This document shows, piece after piece, positions 16,739-26,686 of a stretch of 64,000 bases of DNA; position 1 is the first letter of the stretch; every line of letters begins with the position of its first letter. The stretch lies in assembly GCF_000404225.1 (NCBI RefSeq), contig NC_021353.1, forward strand, positions 620,001 to 684,000, written 5' to 3'. The notes under the pieces are model-generated. The model saw nothing but the letters and a program-made list of their open reading frames with translations, did not search any database and was not told where the DNA came from. The position numbers and the translations under genes were made by a program. This DNA is from Candidatus Methanomassiliicoccus intestinalis Issoire-Mx1. GTDB taxonomy: Archaea; Thermoplasmatota; Thermoplasmata; Methanomassiliicoccales; Methanomassiliicoccaceae.

Positions 16739-19700
16739 ATGAAAACTAAGATTTTAGCAGTACTTATGGTACTCGTAATGGTGGCTTCTGTGTTTACAGT
16801 GGCTGCAGGAGACTCTTCCTCGTCTGGTTTGGATACTAAAACCGGAGCGGGGGGGGGGTGTAGGAAACTACACGCCTATCCTATCTGAAGAAAGCACAGA
16901 ACCGACTTCAAATCCGACAGGAAATTGGATTAATTTTTCCGATACAACATGGTATGTAGCATCTAACACTTCTTTTACAATTTCAACCGCAGAAGCATTA
17001 GCAGGTTTTGCTAAACTTGTGAATGAGGGAAATGATTTCACTAATAAAACAATCGAGCTTGGCAGTGACATCGATCTTTCAAAACATTACTGGACGCCAA
17101 TTGGGATTAATGGTCCTAATACCTTTAATGGATCATTCAATGGTCAAAATCATAAATTATTTTCAATGTATATAAATACTGATAACCTTCCATCAAATTC
17201 CAATCACATTGGGTTTTTCGGAATTATTAAAACTACTAAGGCAATTGAAAACTTGACAATATGTAATTCATTAATCGATATAGAATCTTCAAATAATGTA
17301 AGTGTAGGTGGCATAGTTGGTGCCAAATCCTATGGGTCAATATCAAATTGTAATTTCAGTGGAAACATATCAGTAACTGTAAATAATTCAAGTTCATATG
17401 TAGGTGGGATATCTGGAGATTCATATAATTCTGCAAGTATCCTAAACTGTATTAATCTTGCAGATATATCCTTAACATTGAATTGTGATAATATTTCCTC
17501 ATATTCATACATTGGAGGTATTACAGGTTCAAACGTTGGGAATCTTGAAGAATGCTTCAATTATGGATCAATAAATTCTGAATCTATTGGTACATTCGAA
17601 TCTACCTCTAAGTTGTATATGGGTGGAATATGTGGATACACTAAAGGATCAATCTCAATCAGTGAAATATACTCATTTAACGGTGATATATATGCTATTT
17701 TTTACGGCACTACTTATATCGGTGGAATATGTGGATACATTGAAGGAGTGATCTCAATTGAAAATTACTCTTGCAGTGGAAAATTGACGTCAAAGTCTTC
17801 ACATTCTGATGCGTATGCTGGAGGAATCTGTGGATATATCTCTGGAGATTTGTTAATAACTAATTGTGCATCTTCATTTGATATTGATGTGGATATTGCA
17901 AAGTATGCTACTGCGTATGTTGGTGGAATCCTTGGATGTAATCTTAGAACAGGAACAATTATAAATTGTTACTATTCTGGAAACATCTATGCTGGTCCGG
18001 TGAATGGTAATGTAGGAAATACGTTATACGTAGGCGGAATTTCTGGATACAATAATGAAACGATCTCTAATTGTTATAATCTTGGAAATATATTTGTGTC
18101 TTCAGATAAATCTTCCAATGGCAGTGTAATGCATATTGGTGGTATTGCAGGACACAATAGTAGTGGCAATTTGATGAATTGTTACAATTCTGGGAAAATA
18201 GTCTCCTTATCTAATTCATCTAACTTGATAAATATCTGCACTGGTGGTATTGCAGGATATAATGGATCTATACTATCTTATTGCTACAATACTGGTGAAG
18301 TTGAAGTCACATCATCATCTGTCCCTGCAAGTACAAGTAGTACGAGCAATTACCCAGGTGATAAAAAGATCTGTGCAGGCGGAATTGTAGGATTTGATTA
18401 TGGGGCTGTATCCTCATCATATAATACTGGCTCAGTGACTTCACAATACAATTCACCCAATGAACCCATCGCTATATCATCATTTAGCATTGATGTATAT
18501 GCTGGCGGTATTGTAGGCTATGCAGTGCCTAGTTCAAAATTAAGCTGTTGTTATAATGCAGGTAAGATATCTTCAAATATCATATTATCACAAAACTTTG
18601 ATGATGATGGATATAATAAACCAAAACCAAATTTAACGTTCAAAGCATACTCTGGAGGTGTAGCAGGTAGCAGTTCAAATGGCACTATAAATAACTGCTA
18701 TAATATTGGTGCCATTGACTCAACATCTACTTCCAATGCTAATCCTTCTAATCTAGCCGCCGCTGATGTGTACACTTATTCTGGTGGAATTTGTGGAGAT
18801 TACACAGGCAACTATGTTACGTATTGTTATAATATTGGAATGATCACATCCACATCAACTAGTAACGATTCACTCTCAGTAAAATTCGATACATATGCTG
18901 GAGGAATTTATGGCTATGGTGCTACACCTGCTACTTCATCTGCAGTAAATCTATACTATTCTTCTGAATGTGTTAGTTCATCTACAGAATACATCAATAC
19001 TGCTGCTGGAACTCCATTAGAACTTGAGAATATGAAATATACAGGTCTTTTAGGAGACAACAATCACAATCTCAATGATACTGGTGGTTCAAACTGGTCT
19101 CCAGATATATATAACTCTAACAACGGTTTACCGGTCTTATCTAAAACACCGGTTCAGGTGAATCCAGAGCACTCTGAAACCCAGCCTCCAAAATCGACAG
19201 TATATATAACACCAATAGCCGACGATTCTCAAACTGATAACTACTTAGAAACTATCATTATAAAATATAATGGTACATGCAGCCTGAAAGCTCATGCGCT
19301 AGATGTAAGTGGTTATGTAATATCCTATGAATGGTACAAATTATCTGCTAAAACTAATACGTTTGAACTAATTCCAAATGAGAGTAATTTTGAATTAAAT
19401 TTAGCTGAAAACGTTCCTGGGACGTATTATGTTAAAGTCACATACACAAAAAATCCAGTCAATATGTCTTATATGAAAAATAATCCAATTCTCGGTGAAC
19501 AATCTTCTGGATACACATATACTTCATTAACAATTACAATAAAAGAACTATCTGAGAATCAAAAATTAATAACATTTGATTCCAATGGCGGAAGTTCCGT
19601 ACCACAACAGGTATTAACAGCTGACGATCCTATTAAAGAGCCTACAGATCCTACAAGGCCTGGATACTCATTTTTAGGATGGTACTATAATGAGTCTATA

Positions 19701-20354
19701 TGGGATTTCAATACTCCTGTAACTAAAGATATGAATCTTGTAGCTCATTGGAGATATAATGAACCATATTACCCACCGTCATATTCATTGAAATTGCAGT
19801 CAAATAATTCCAGTAACTTGTATAAAGAATATTCCGGATCATACGGAACATATATCACACTGCCTCAAGTAGACACATTGGGATGGGAATATAAAGATCA
19901 TATATTCAAGAACTGGAACACTAAAGCAGATGGTTCAGGAACTTCATATTCTGCAGGAGACAGATTCTCAATCAATTCTAATGTAACATTATATGCGCAA
20001 TGGGAAGAAGTATCAACTCCGCCTGTAGTGCAGAAGGTAACAGTTACATTCTACATTGGAAATGATGTATACAAAGTAGTAGAAGTAAACAAAGACTCAT
20101 CACTGAAAGACAAGTTCCCTGTAAATCCTGAATCTTCTGACAGCGACAGTAATTTCAAAGAATGGAATACAAAAGAGGATGCTTCAGGAACAGCATTTAC
20201 AGCAGATTCAATAGTAAACGAAGACACTTCAGTATATGCAGTATGGGAAAAGTCTTCATCAAGCAGCAGTCACAGCTGGTGGTGGATTATAATCATCATA
20301 ATTCTGATCATAATTGCTGCTGCTTACTATTACTACAAAAAGAATCAGAACTGA
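16739..20354 (+). CDS. Large GLUG/InlB-repeat surface protein (adhesin-like), out of frame at a G10 tract
   Basis: A signal peptide (MKTKILAVLMVLVMVASVF) starts at 16739 behind AGAGGAG and a TATA box near 16688. That frame stops at 16886 after 49 codons. The remaining 1,100-plus codons lie in another frame from the G tract at 16849-16858; removing one G gives a continuous 1,204-residue protein. Domains: about 30-750 holds many GLUG-like repeats (GGIxGY with CYNxG), an Ig-like segment about 790-900, then three InlB/Listeria-Bacteroides repeats (FDSNGG, GYSFLGWYYN, FKNWNTKADGSGTSYSAGD) to about 1160, and a C-terminal membrane anchor of W, I and A residues followed by YYYKKNQN. Likely displayed on the cell surface for attachment to host or microbial partners (inference). 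As sequenced it is phase OFF or carries a base-call error. Confidence 0.8.
16849..16858 (+). repeat. Homopolymer tract of ten G directly after the signal-peptide region
   Basis: Ten consecutive G in otherwise AT-rich DNA, about 110 bases into the adhesin gene. With nine or twelve G the signal peptide and the surface domains are in one frame; with ten they are not. This is the layout of bacterial phase-variable contingency loci. Confidence 0.85.
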
Positions 20355-20419
20355 TAAGCTGAACACATACTGTCAGCAAACCTTTTCTTTATTTTTTTAC
20401 TTATTTAAAAGATTTTCAT

Positions 20420-21319
20420 TCAATCCTCTTCGAAAAAGTCTAAATCAACCTTTTTGATATGATATGTATTGCTGATTGCAACTCCCACATTGTTATTTAT
20501 CATGTATTGAGCAAGCAGTTCTCCGTCAATCAAAATTATTTTTGAGGAATTGCACGATCTTGCAGCTTCAATTGCCTTATCAGTAAATGAAGATGTTGTG
20601 ATAAATACTCCTTTATTTCCACCTTTTATTGAGATCGATCCAATGAAGTTTCTAATTTCTTTGTCTGTGACTTTATTATCTTTGCTGTAGTGTTTTGCCT
20701 GAATGAAGATCTTGTCGAATCCCAAAGCGTCTTCAGATATTTCACCATCAATACCTTGATCTCCAGGTTTACCTGTGCATTTTAGTGAAGATCTATCTGT
20801 ACCATATCCCATTGCACTCAGCAGCTCTAATACTAAATGTTCAAAGAATGACCAATTCACATTTTGGTAAATCATTTTCATTAAGTCTGATTTCAACGTC
20901 TGCTCATTTGCTTCTACAGCAGATTCTATCAGTTCCATTGGTGTAATCTCAGACATCGGCTGTTTTTTCTCATTTGATTTGCTATGAATAAACTCATCCA
21001 GTGCTGGATATTTCTCTAAAAAGTATTTCATGTCCTTTTGTTCAGAATGATCATTTAATTCATCTAATCCAACACTTGTTATTCCATAACATCCTCTGGA
21101 GACAGATTCAATCAGGCCGCCATGTTTGAGATGAGACAGACACCAGTGAACACGATTATTATATCGTGTTTCTCCGCTCTTTAGAACTTCTTTATAATCT
21201 TCTTCAGGAAGCGGGTAGGACTTCTTTAGAAGTTCAGCTATTTCAGAAGATCTTCTAATCTCCTCATCTTGTAATATCTCTAAAGTTGGTATGAAAAATT
21301 TATGAAATGGCGGTATCAT
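20420..21319 (-). CDS. mrr: Mrr-type restriction endonuclease (type IV, modified-DNA specific family)
   Basis: N-terminal winged helix of the Mrr_N type (about 1-95: EIAELLKKSYPLPEEDYKEV, HWCLSHLKHGGLIE) and a C-terminal Mrr_cat nuclease domain (about 150-280). The PD-(D/E)xK core reads GDQGIDGEI followed by IFIQAKHY (Q-x-K variant), then GVFITTSSFTDKAIEAA. 299 residues, complete. Family members cut methylated or foreign DNA; no cognate methylase is nearby, consistent with a solitary type IV enzyme. Single gene, leftward, ending in the tail-to-tail region with the surface protein gene. Confidence 0.88.
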   Translation of the reverse strand: MIPPFHKFFIPTLEILQDEEIRRSSEIAELLKKSYPLPEEDYKEVLKSGETRYNNRVHWCLSHLKHGGLIESVSRGCYGITSVGLDELNDHSEQKDMKYFLEKYPALDEFIHSKSNEKKQPMSEITPMELIESAVEANEQTLKSDLMKMIYQNVNWSFFEHLVLELLSAMGYGTDRSSLKCTGKPGDQGIDGEISEDALGFDKIFIQAKHYSKDNKVTDKEIRNFIGSISIKGGNKGVFITTSSFTDKAIEAARSCNSSKIILIDGELLAQYMINNNVGVAISNTYHIKKVDLDFFEED

Positions 21320-21449
21320 GGTGAGAGAGACATCCTCAGAGCTTTATTTAACGCTTATTTATTCCTTACATCATCTCATCTAAAGTTATCCTTTTACAGT
21401 ATTTTCAGTATAATGAAAATATGGCTTTCAGTAACTAAAAATAGAATAA

Positions 21450-21483
21450 CTGAAACTTATGTATCCGAATACGTAAGTTTCAG
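21450..21483 (-). terminator. Strong hairpin downstream of the copper ATPase gene
   Basis: CTGAAACTTA and TAAGTTTCAG form a perfect 10-bp inverted repeat, extended inward to about 15 pairs with a CCGA loop. On the minus strand it follows the ATPase stop by 7 bp and leads into a T-rich stretch, as expected for a terminator. Confidence 0.65.
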
Positions 21484-21490
21484 AAGAATT

Positions 21491-23917
21491 TCAAAGACTA
21501 TTCTTTTTCCTTTTGATTTCAGGAGTGTATCTTTTCAGCAGAGCCGCATTTGCCACTACTGTTATTGAACTTACCGACATTGCTGCAGCTGCAACGATAG
21601 GATTGAGAAGTATCCCAAATGCAGGGAATAGAATTCCGGCGGCTATTGGTATGGCTGCAGTATTGTAGCATAAAGCCCAAAACAGGTTCTGGCGGATCTT
21701 TGACACTGTCTTTCTTGACAGTTGTATTGAAGCTACCGCGTCAATGAGATCATTCTTGATCAGCACGATATCCCCTGTTTCAAGAGCTACATCAGTTCCG
21801 CTGCCGATGGCAATTCCCACATCTGCTAATGCCAGCGCAGGAGCGTCATTTATTCCATCGCCGATCATAGCTACAGGACCTTCTTTCTTAAGAAGGGAAA
21901 TCTGTTCGGATTTAGTGGAAGGCAGAGCTTCAGCAACAAATCTCTCGATGCCTACCTTTTCTGCCGTAACTGCAGCTGCTCTCTTATTGTCGCCAGTTAT
22001 CATCACTACATCGATGCCTATGTTTTTCATTTCAGACACAGCCATCTTTGAAGTCTCTTTGATCGTGTCAGCGATGCCGATGATGCCTGCAATTTGATCA
22101 TCAACAGCAGCAATGACAACAGTCTGTCCCTGTTCTTCCAGCTTGATAACATCATCTTCGACTGATGAATATGACAGATTGTAATCATCCATCAGCGACC
22201 TGTTCCCGACAATCACGTTTTTGCCGCCGACTTGAGCTTTTACGCCCTTTCCCGGAACGGCTTCAAACGATTCAACAGGCATGATTGGAGTGTTCTCATC
22301 AGCGTATGCGGTAACCGCTCTGCTCAGAGGATGTTCAGAGCCTCTTTCGGCAGCGATGATGTACGGAATAAGTTCTGAAGGCACGGTAGACTCGGTAACA
22401 GAAAGCTTTCCTTCGGTGATGGTTCCTGTTTTGTCAAGCACCACAGTCTTAATTTTGCCGGCAGTCTCAAGAGCTGCTCCGCTTTTGATTAATATTCCAT
22501 TTTCCGCTCCCTTTCCAGAACCGACAATTACTGCCGTAGGGGTAGCTAAGCCCAAAGCACATGGGCATGAGATGACGAGAACTGCGATCAAAATGGACAG
22601 TGAGAATGAGAATGTTCCGTCTCCGCCGACATAGTGGCCGTATCCCCAGAGATACCAGATTAAAAAGGAAATCACTGCAATAGAAATGACCGCTGGAACG
22701 AAATAAGAAGCAACTTTGTCAGCATAACGTTGGATCGGCGCTTTAGATGACTGGGCATCCTCCACCAGACGGATAATCTGCGCAAGCGTGGTTTCATTGC
22801 CGACTTTTTCAGCCTTGACCACCAGCCTGCCGTTCTGATTTATCGTGCCTCCGATCACTTCGCTTCCTTTTTTCTTGTCAATAGGAACGCTTTCACCGGT
22901 GATCATGCTTTCATCGACTGCTGAGACGCCTTCCTCAATGATTCCATCCGCAGCAATGCGTTCTCCCGGCTTTACTACAAACAAGTCTCCGATAACCATC
23001 TCAGATGGAGAAATCGTGACTTCTCTGCCGTCACGGATGACTGTAGCAGTATCAGGCCTGAGTTCAATCAGTTTCTTCACTGCATCGGAGGCTCTTCCCT
23101 TTGCAATATGCTCCAGATATTTACCGAAAAGGATGAGTGTGATGATCATTGCTGAGGCATCAAAGTACAGATGGCCGTGGAAGTATCCGGGCAGTAAAAC
23201 TGCGGCTGCAGAATAGAAGTATGCGGCAGAAGAGCCGACTGCAATCAGCACATCCATTCCCAGAGTGCGGTTCTTCAGAGAATAATAGGTGCCCCTGTAG
23301 AACTGGTATCCGGCGATGAATTGAACCGGAGCGGTGAGAATCATCAGGATGTAGCCTTCATACCCGTGAGCATCCAGACCCAGATAGTCAAAGCCAATCA
23401 TCAGCAGAATGGCCGGCACGCTGAAAACAACAGCAAATATCAGAGTATTCAACTGCGCCCTGTCTTCACTGCCTTTCTTTTCAACCTCACTGGCAACTTC
23501 AAATCCTGCATTTTCGATAGTTTCCACAATTCTTTTAGGCGATACTCTGTCTTCATCGAATGATACCGCTACTTTTGAGGTGCCCAAGTTAACATTTACA
23601 GAATACACGCCTTCTATGGCATTGAGGGACTTCTCGATGCTGGCAACGCATGAGGCGCAGGTCATTCCTTTGACTGTGTATGTAACAGCAGACAATGCGA
23701 CAGAAAATCCTGCCTTTTCGATCGCTGAAACAATTTCTTTAACGGTGATGACGGCAGGATCATACGTTACGCTGACATTTCCTGTCGTAGCATTGGCGGC
23801 TGATGAATAAACCCCGTTAGAAGAATTCAGCGATGTCTCTATTGCCCGAGAGCAGGAGGAACACTGCATCCCCTTGACCTTTAGAATTATGCTTTTTCCG
23901 GCAGGAACACTCTCCAT
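21491..23917 (-). CDS. copA: Copper-translocating P1B-type ATPase with two heavy-metal domains
   Basis: Membrane Cu(I) exporter. Two HMA domains at the N-terminus carry CxxC sites at C19/C22 (GMQCSSC) and C87/C90 (GMTCASC). Membrane helices follow, then the TGES actuator motif, CPCALGLATP in the sixth helix (Cu-binding CPC), the phosphorylation motif DKTGTITEGK, SEHPLSRAV (the HP motif), and GDGINDAPALALADVGIAIG. 808 residues, complete. CPC plus two HMA domains point to Cu+/Ag+ export. Divergent from an Lrp-type regulator across 179 bp that contains an inverted repeat. Ends 7 bp before a strong hairpin. Confidence 0.93.
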   Translation of the reverse strand: MESVPAGKSIILKVKGMQCSSCSRAIETSLNSSNGVYSSAANATTGNVSVTYDPAVITVKEIVSAIEKAGFSVALSAVTYTVKGMTCASCVASIEKSLNAIEGVYSVNVNLGTSKVAVSFDEDRVSPKRIVETIENAGFEVASEVEKKGSEDRAQLNTLIFAVVFSVPAILLMIGFDYLGLDAHGYEGYILMILTAPVQFIAGYQFYRGTYYSLKNRTLGMDVLIAVGSSAAYFYSAAAVLLPGYFHGHLYFDASAMIITLILFGKYLEHIAKGRASDAVKKLIELRPDTATVIRDGREVTISPSEMVIGDLFVVKPGERIAADGIIEEGVSAVDESMITGESVPIDKKKGSEVIGGTINQNGRLVVKAEKVGNETTLAQIIRLVEDAQSSKAPIQRYADKVASYFVPAVISIAVISFLIWYLWGYGHYVGGDGTFSFSLSILIAVLVISCPCALGLATPTAVIVGSGKGAENGILIKSGAALETAGKIKTVVLDKTGTITEGKLSVTESTVPSELIPYIIAAERGSEHPLSRAVTAYADENTPIMPVESFEAVPGKGVKAQVGGKNVIVGNRSLMDDYNLSYSSVEDDVIKLEEQGQTVVIAAVDDQIAGIIGIADTIKETSKMAVSEMKNIGIDVVMITGDNKRAAAVTAEKVGIERFVAEALPSTKSEQISLLKKEGPVAMIGDGINDAPALALADVGIAIGSGTDVALETGDIVLIKNDLIDAVASIQLSRKTVSKIRQNLFWALCYNTAAIPIAAGILFPAFGILLNPIVAAAAMSVSSITVVANAALLKRYTPEIKRKKNSL

Positions 23918-23944
23918 GTTTAACAGACTTATGTGCAGATATTA

Positions 23945-23969
23945 AATGTTTTAGCCTTGCCTAAACATT
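23945..23969. promoter_or_regulatory. Candidate operator in the copA promoter
   Basis: AATGTTTTAG and CTAAACATT form a near-perfect inverted repeat (one extra T) overlapping the likely copA TATA region (TTTAATAT on the minus strand, about 25 bp before the ATG). Its position would let a regulator block copA; the adjacent Lrp-like protein is the obvious candidate. Confidence 0.4.
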
Positions 23970-24096
23970 TTGCCTGAATCTTTAAAATATTCGTAAAAAT
24001 GTTACTCCTGATCTTGTATTTTCGCAATTTTCTGCGGTAATTTTATATCTGTTTTTCCAGAAGATTAATAACCTCCCGACTGCAAATACTCACACA

Positions 24097-24582
24097 ATGA
24101 AATTAGACGGACGAGACTTTGAGATCCTAAATATCCTACAGGAGAACGGGAGGCTTTCGTTTCGTCAGATTTCAGAGATTACTGGTTTGAGTGTTCCTAC
24201 AGTAAGCAGCAGAATAAATGATATGGAGCAGGCAGGCATAATCAGAGGCTACAAAGCTGATTTGGCACCTGAAAATCTTGGAGAGTTCAGCGCTGTTGCA
24301 GAAATAGTGGTAAGACCGTCCGAAGCCGATCTCGTGTCTGAAGAGCTGAGCAAGAATCCGGCTGTCAGGCAGATATTCCGCTTGAGCAACGGCAAAATTC
24401 TCATCCTGTGTACATTCACAGGCTTATCCTCTATGAATTCCTTTAGTTTTTTTATTTCTTCTTTGTCTCAGATCATAAGTTGCGAAATGGCTACTGTTAC
24501 CGACACTATGAAAGAAGAATGCAGGGCGATAGTCCATCAGGATTCTGCTTTATTATTCGAGGGAAAGAAGACTGTTCAGTGA
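24097..24582 (+). CDS. Lrp/AsnC-type transcriptional regulator, divergent from copA
   Basis: N-terminal Lrp helix-turn-helix (LDGRDFEILNILQENGRLS, then ITGLSVPTVSSRINDMEQAG) and a C-terminal alpha/beta domain of RAM type (EIVVRPSEADLVSEELSKNP, ILILCTF). 161 residues. Archaeal copper regulators often combine this HTH with a TRASH metal-binding domain; here no C-x(19-22)-C-x3-C TRASH motif is visible, although two C-terminal cysteines exist. Position next to copA suggests it controls copper export. Its 3' end overlaps the HAD gene by 30 bp, convergently. A TATA-like TTTTATAT lies about 55 bp upstream. Confidence 0.82.
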   Translation: MKLDGRDFEILNILQENGRLSFRQISEITGLSVPTVSSRINDMEQAGIIRGYKADLAPENLGEFSAVAEIVVRPSEADLVSEELSKNPAVRQIFRLSNGKILILCTFTGLSSMNSFSFFISSLSQIISCEMATVTDTMKEECRAIVHQDSALLFEGKKTVQ

Positions 24583-25215
24583 AGTTATGTTTTCTACATA
24601 CTCAACATTAATTTTCTTCCAGTCGTCTGCCGTGTAGGCTCCAGTGAGAACGCCCAGGAATTTTGCTCCTGCTGCCGTGGCGCATCTCATATCAATAGCA
24701 TGATCGCCGAGATAAAGACATTCTGAAACTTCCACTCTCATCTTCTCGGCAGCTCTCTGCATAGCGATCGGAGAAGGTTTAGCCTCTTCTTCAGGATAAT
24801 CATCTCTGCAGATGAACACATCAAATTCAATGTCTAAATTAGCGGCCTTGAGGGCGCTTTCTGCGTACTGTCTTGAACCTCTTGTCAGTATGCCGGTTTT
24901 GTAACATTCGTTCTGCAGACTGATTATCGTGTCAAGCGCGCCTTCAACCGGCGTGGTCAGGTCAACAGTCTCCAGCTCCACCTGGCTCATGATCCTGCCT
25001 GTTGCAGAGTACAGTTTAGAAACATTAATGCCGTTTTCTTTGGCATACTTTTCTGCCTGAGCCATGTTGTTAACGATGATGTCATCTTCATCCAGGATCT
25101 CTTCTGGAATTCCTTCGCTGATCAGTTCATCAACCACACATTTTCTCATCTTCATAAAATTGGTATGGTTGTAAATCAATGTGCCATCAAGATCGAAAAC
25201 TACGGCTTTTATCAT
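24553..25215 (-). CDS. HAD-superfamily phosphatase (phosphoglycolate phosphatase-like)
   Basis: HAD hydrolase: motif I DLDGTL with nucleophile D8 and D10, motif II LTRGS, motif III lysine near EAKPSP, and motif IV YLGDHAIDMRCATAAGA. A helical cap lies between residues 15 and 85. I start at the ATG preceding IKAVVFDLDG (220 residues); the extra 16 upstream codons lack similarity. It dephosphorylates a small phosphorylated metabolite, which cannot be named from sequence. Monocistronic and convergent with the Lrp-type regulator. Confidence 0.85.
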   Translation of the reverse strand: MIKAVVFDLDGTLIYNHTNFMKMRKCVVDELISEGIPEEILDEDDIIVNNMAQAEKYAKENGINVSKLYSATGRIMSQVELETVDLTTPVEGALDTIISLQNECYKTGILTRGSRQYAESALKAANLDIEFDVFICRDDYPEEEAKPSPIAMQRAAEKMRVEVSECLYLGDHAIDMRCATAAGAKFLGVLTGAYTADDWKKINVEYVENITSLNSLLSLE

Positions 25216-25305
25216 TCGCTGCACCAACGGAGATTCTCTCACAACATCGGTACTATAAAACAAAATTGCTTTGTATGATGAAAATAAAAAAAGGGTTTAA
25301 TGAGA

Positions 25306-26613
25306 TTAAATCTCATTGTGAAGGTATTTGGAATACCCGCCCATGTCCAGAAGTCCGTGTCCAGACAGATTGAATACGATAACTTTCTCTTCTCCAGTTT
25401 TCTTAGCCTCAAGAGCCTTATCCATGGCGGCTTTGATGGCATGGGATGATTCTGGGGCGGGAATGATACCTTCAGTTCTGGCGAATGTAACTGCGGCATT
25501 GAAAGTTTCGTGCTGATCGTATGATACGGCGTTTATATATCCCAGATTCTTAGCCAGAGATACTGCAGGAGCCATACCGTGGTAACGGAGTCCGCCGGCG
25601 TGAATTGATGAAGGTATGAAATCATGTCCTAGAGTATACATCTTGAACAGAGGAGTCATTCCTGCAGTGTCACCGAAGTCGTACCTGTATTCTCCTTTTG
25701 TAAGACTTGGAACTGAACTTGGTTCAACGGCAATGAATTCGGTATCAATCTCGCCTTTGATCTTCTTCCTCAGCATAGGGAAAGAGAATCCAGCCAGGTT
25801 TGATCCGCCTCCGGCGCAGGCAATCATGTAGTCAGGAACTTCATCAATGAACTCCAGCTGTTTGATTACCTCTTCTCCGATTATTGTCTGATGTATCATC
25901 ACATGATTTGCTACACTTCCGAGTGCATACTTAGTGTTCTCCTGGTGCACACAGGTTTCAATAGCTTCAGAAATTGCAATACCAAGTGATCCTGGATTGT
26001 CCGGGTCTTCAGCAAGCAGCTTTCTTCCGTATTCTGTTTCTTTTGAAGGCGAAGCGTAGACTTTTCCGCCATATGTTTCCATGATGAGTCTGCGGAACGG
26101 CTTTTGATCATAGGAAACTCTGACCATGAATACCTTGCAGTCTAAACCAAAATGTGCGCAGCTGAGACTCAACGCGCTTCCCCATTGTCCGGCTCCTGTT
26201 TCAGTGGTCAAGTGCTCTGTGCCATCGATCATGTTGAAGTATGTCTGCGGTATGGCGCTGTTCGGTTTGTGGGATCCGCCCGGACTCAGATCTTCTCTTT
26301 TGAAGTAGATCTTTGCTGGAGTCTTAAGATACTGCTCAAGCCTCCTTGCCCTGCACAGTGGTGCAGGCCTGTTCAATGCAACATATGCATCTCTTACCTC
26401 TTCAGGTATGTCGATATATCTGTCAGTTGACATTTCCTGCCTGACAATTGAAGGAGGAAAAATTGCTGACAGATCTTCTGCCGTAGCTGGCTGCATTGTG
26501 CCAGGATGTAACGGCGGCGGGAGAGGTACGGGTAAGTCTGCAGCAATGTTGTACCACTTAGTTGGAATATCGTCAATATCAAGCCTTATCACATCATCTT
26601 TGTGAATTGCCAT
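25306..26613 (-). CDS. trpB2: TrpB-like pyridoxal-phosphate enzyme (TrpB2 type)
   Basis: PLP-dependent enzyme of the TrpB2 branch, which condenses indole with serine, or O-phosphoserine in some archaea. The N-terminal extension (about 1-75) and the text GGSHKPNSA with the PLP-binding lysine K116 are typical of TrpB2; the phosphate-binding Gly/Ser loop is ACAGGGSN, and AVEPSSVPSLT follows. 435 residues. No trpA or other trp gene is adjacent, as usual for TrpB2, which may work alone. A TATA box (TTATATAC on the minus strand at 26634-26641) about 25 bp from the ATG implies a leaderless message, with TGTACA-like boxes upstream. Confidence 0.9.
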   Translation of the reverse strand: MAIHKDDVIRLDIDDIPTKWYNIAADLPVPLPPPLHPGTMQPATAEDLSAIFPPSIVRQEMSTDRYIDIPEEVRDAYVALNRPAPLCRARRLEQYLKTPAKIYFKREDLSPGGSHKPNSAIPQTYFNMIDGTEHLTTETGAGQWGSALSLSCAHFGLDCKVFMVRVSYDQKPFRRLIMETYGGKVYASPSKETEYGRKLLAEDPDNPGSLGIAISEAIETCVHQENTKYALGSVANHVMIHQTIIGEEVIKQLEFIDEVPDYMIACAGGGSNLAGFSFPMLRKKIKGEIDTEFIAVEPSSVPSLTKGEYRYDFGDTAGMTPLFKMYTLGHDFIPSSIHAGGLRYHGMAPAVSLAKNLGYINAVSYDQHETFNAAVTFARTEGIIPAPESSHAIKAAMDKALEAKKTGEEKVIVFNLSGHGLLDMGGYSKYLHNEI

Positions 26614-26658
26614 ATTCCTGCATATATTGTAGTAGTATATAACATTAATGATGAATGA

Positions 26659-26674
26659 TGTACATATTAGTACA
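26659..26674. promoter_or_regulatory. TGTACA-type inverted repeat upstream of trpB2 (possible TRP box)
   Basis: TGTAC-ATATTA-GTACA is a perfect inverted repeat about 20 bp upstream of the trpB2 TATA box. Its left half reads TGTACA, the consensus bound by the tryptophan regulator TrpY in Methanothermobacter. Whether this genome encodes a TrpY cannot be seen here. Confidence 0.45.
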
Positions 26675-26686
26675 ATAATTACTCCA

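Noticed and set aside
17330..17560. Antisense frame within the surface-protein gene
   Set aside because: A shadow of the repetitive GLUG coding sequence, with no ribosome-binding site.
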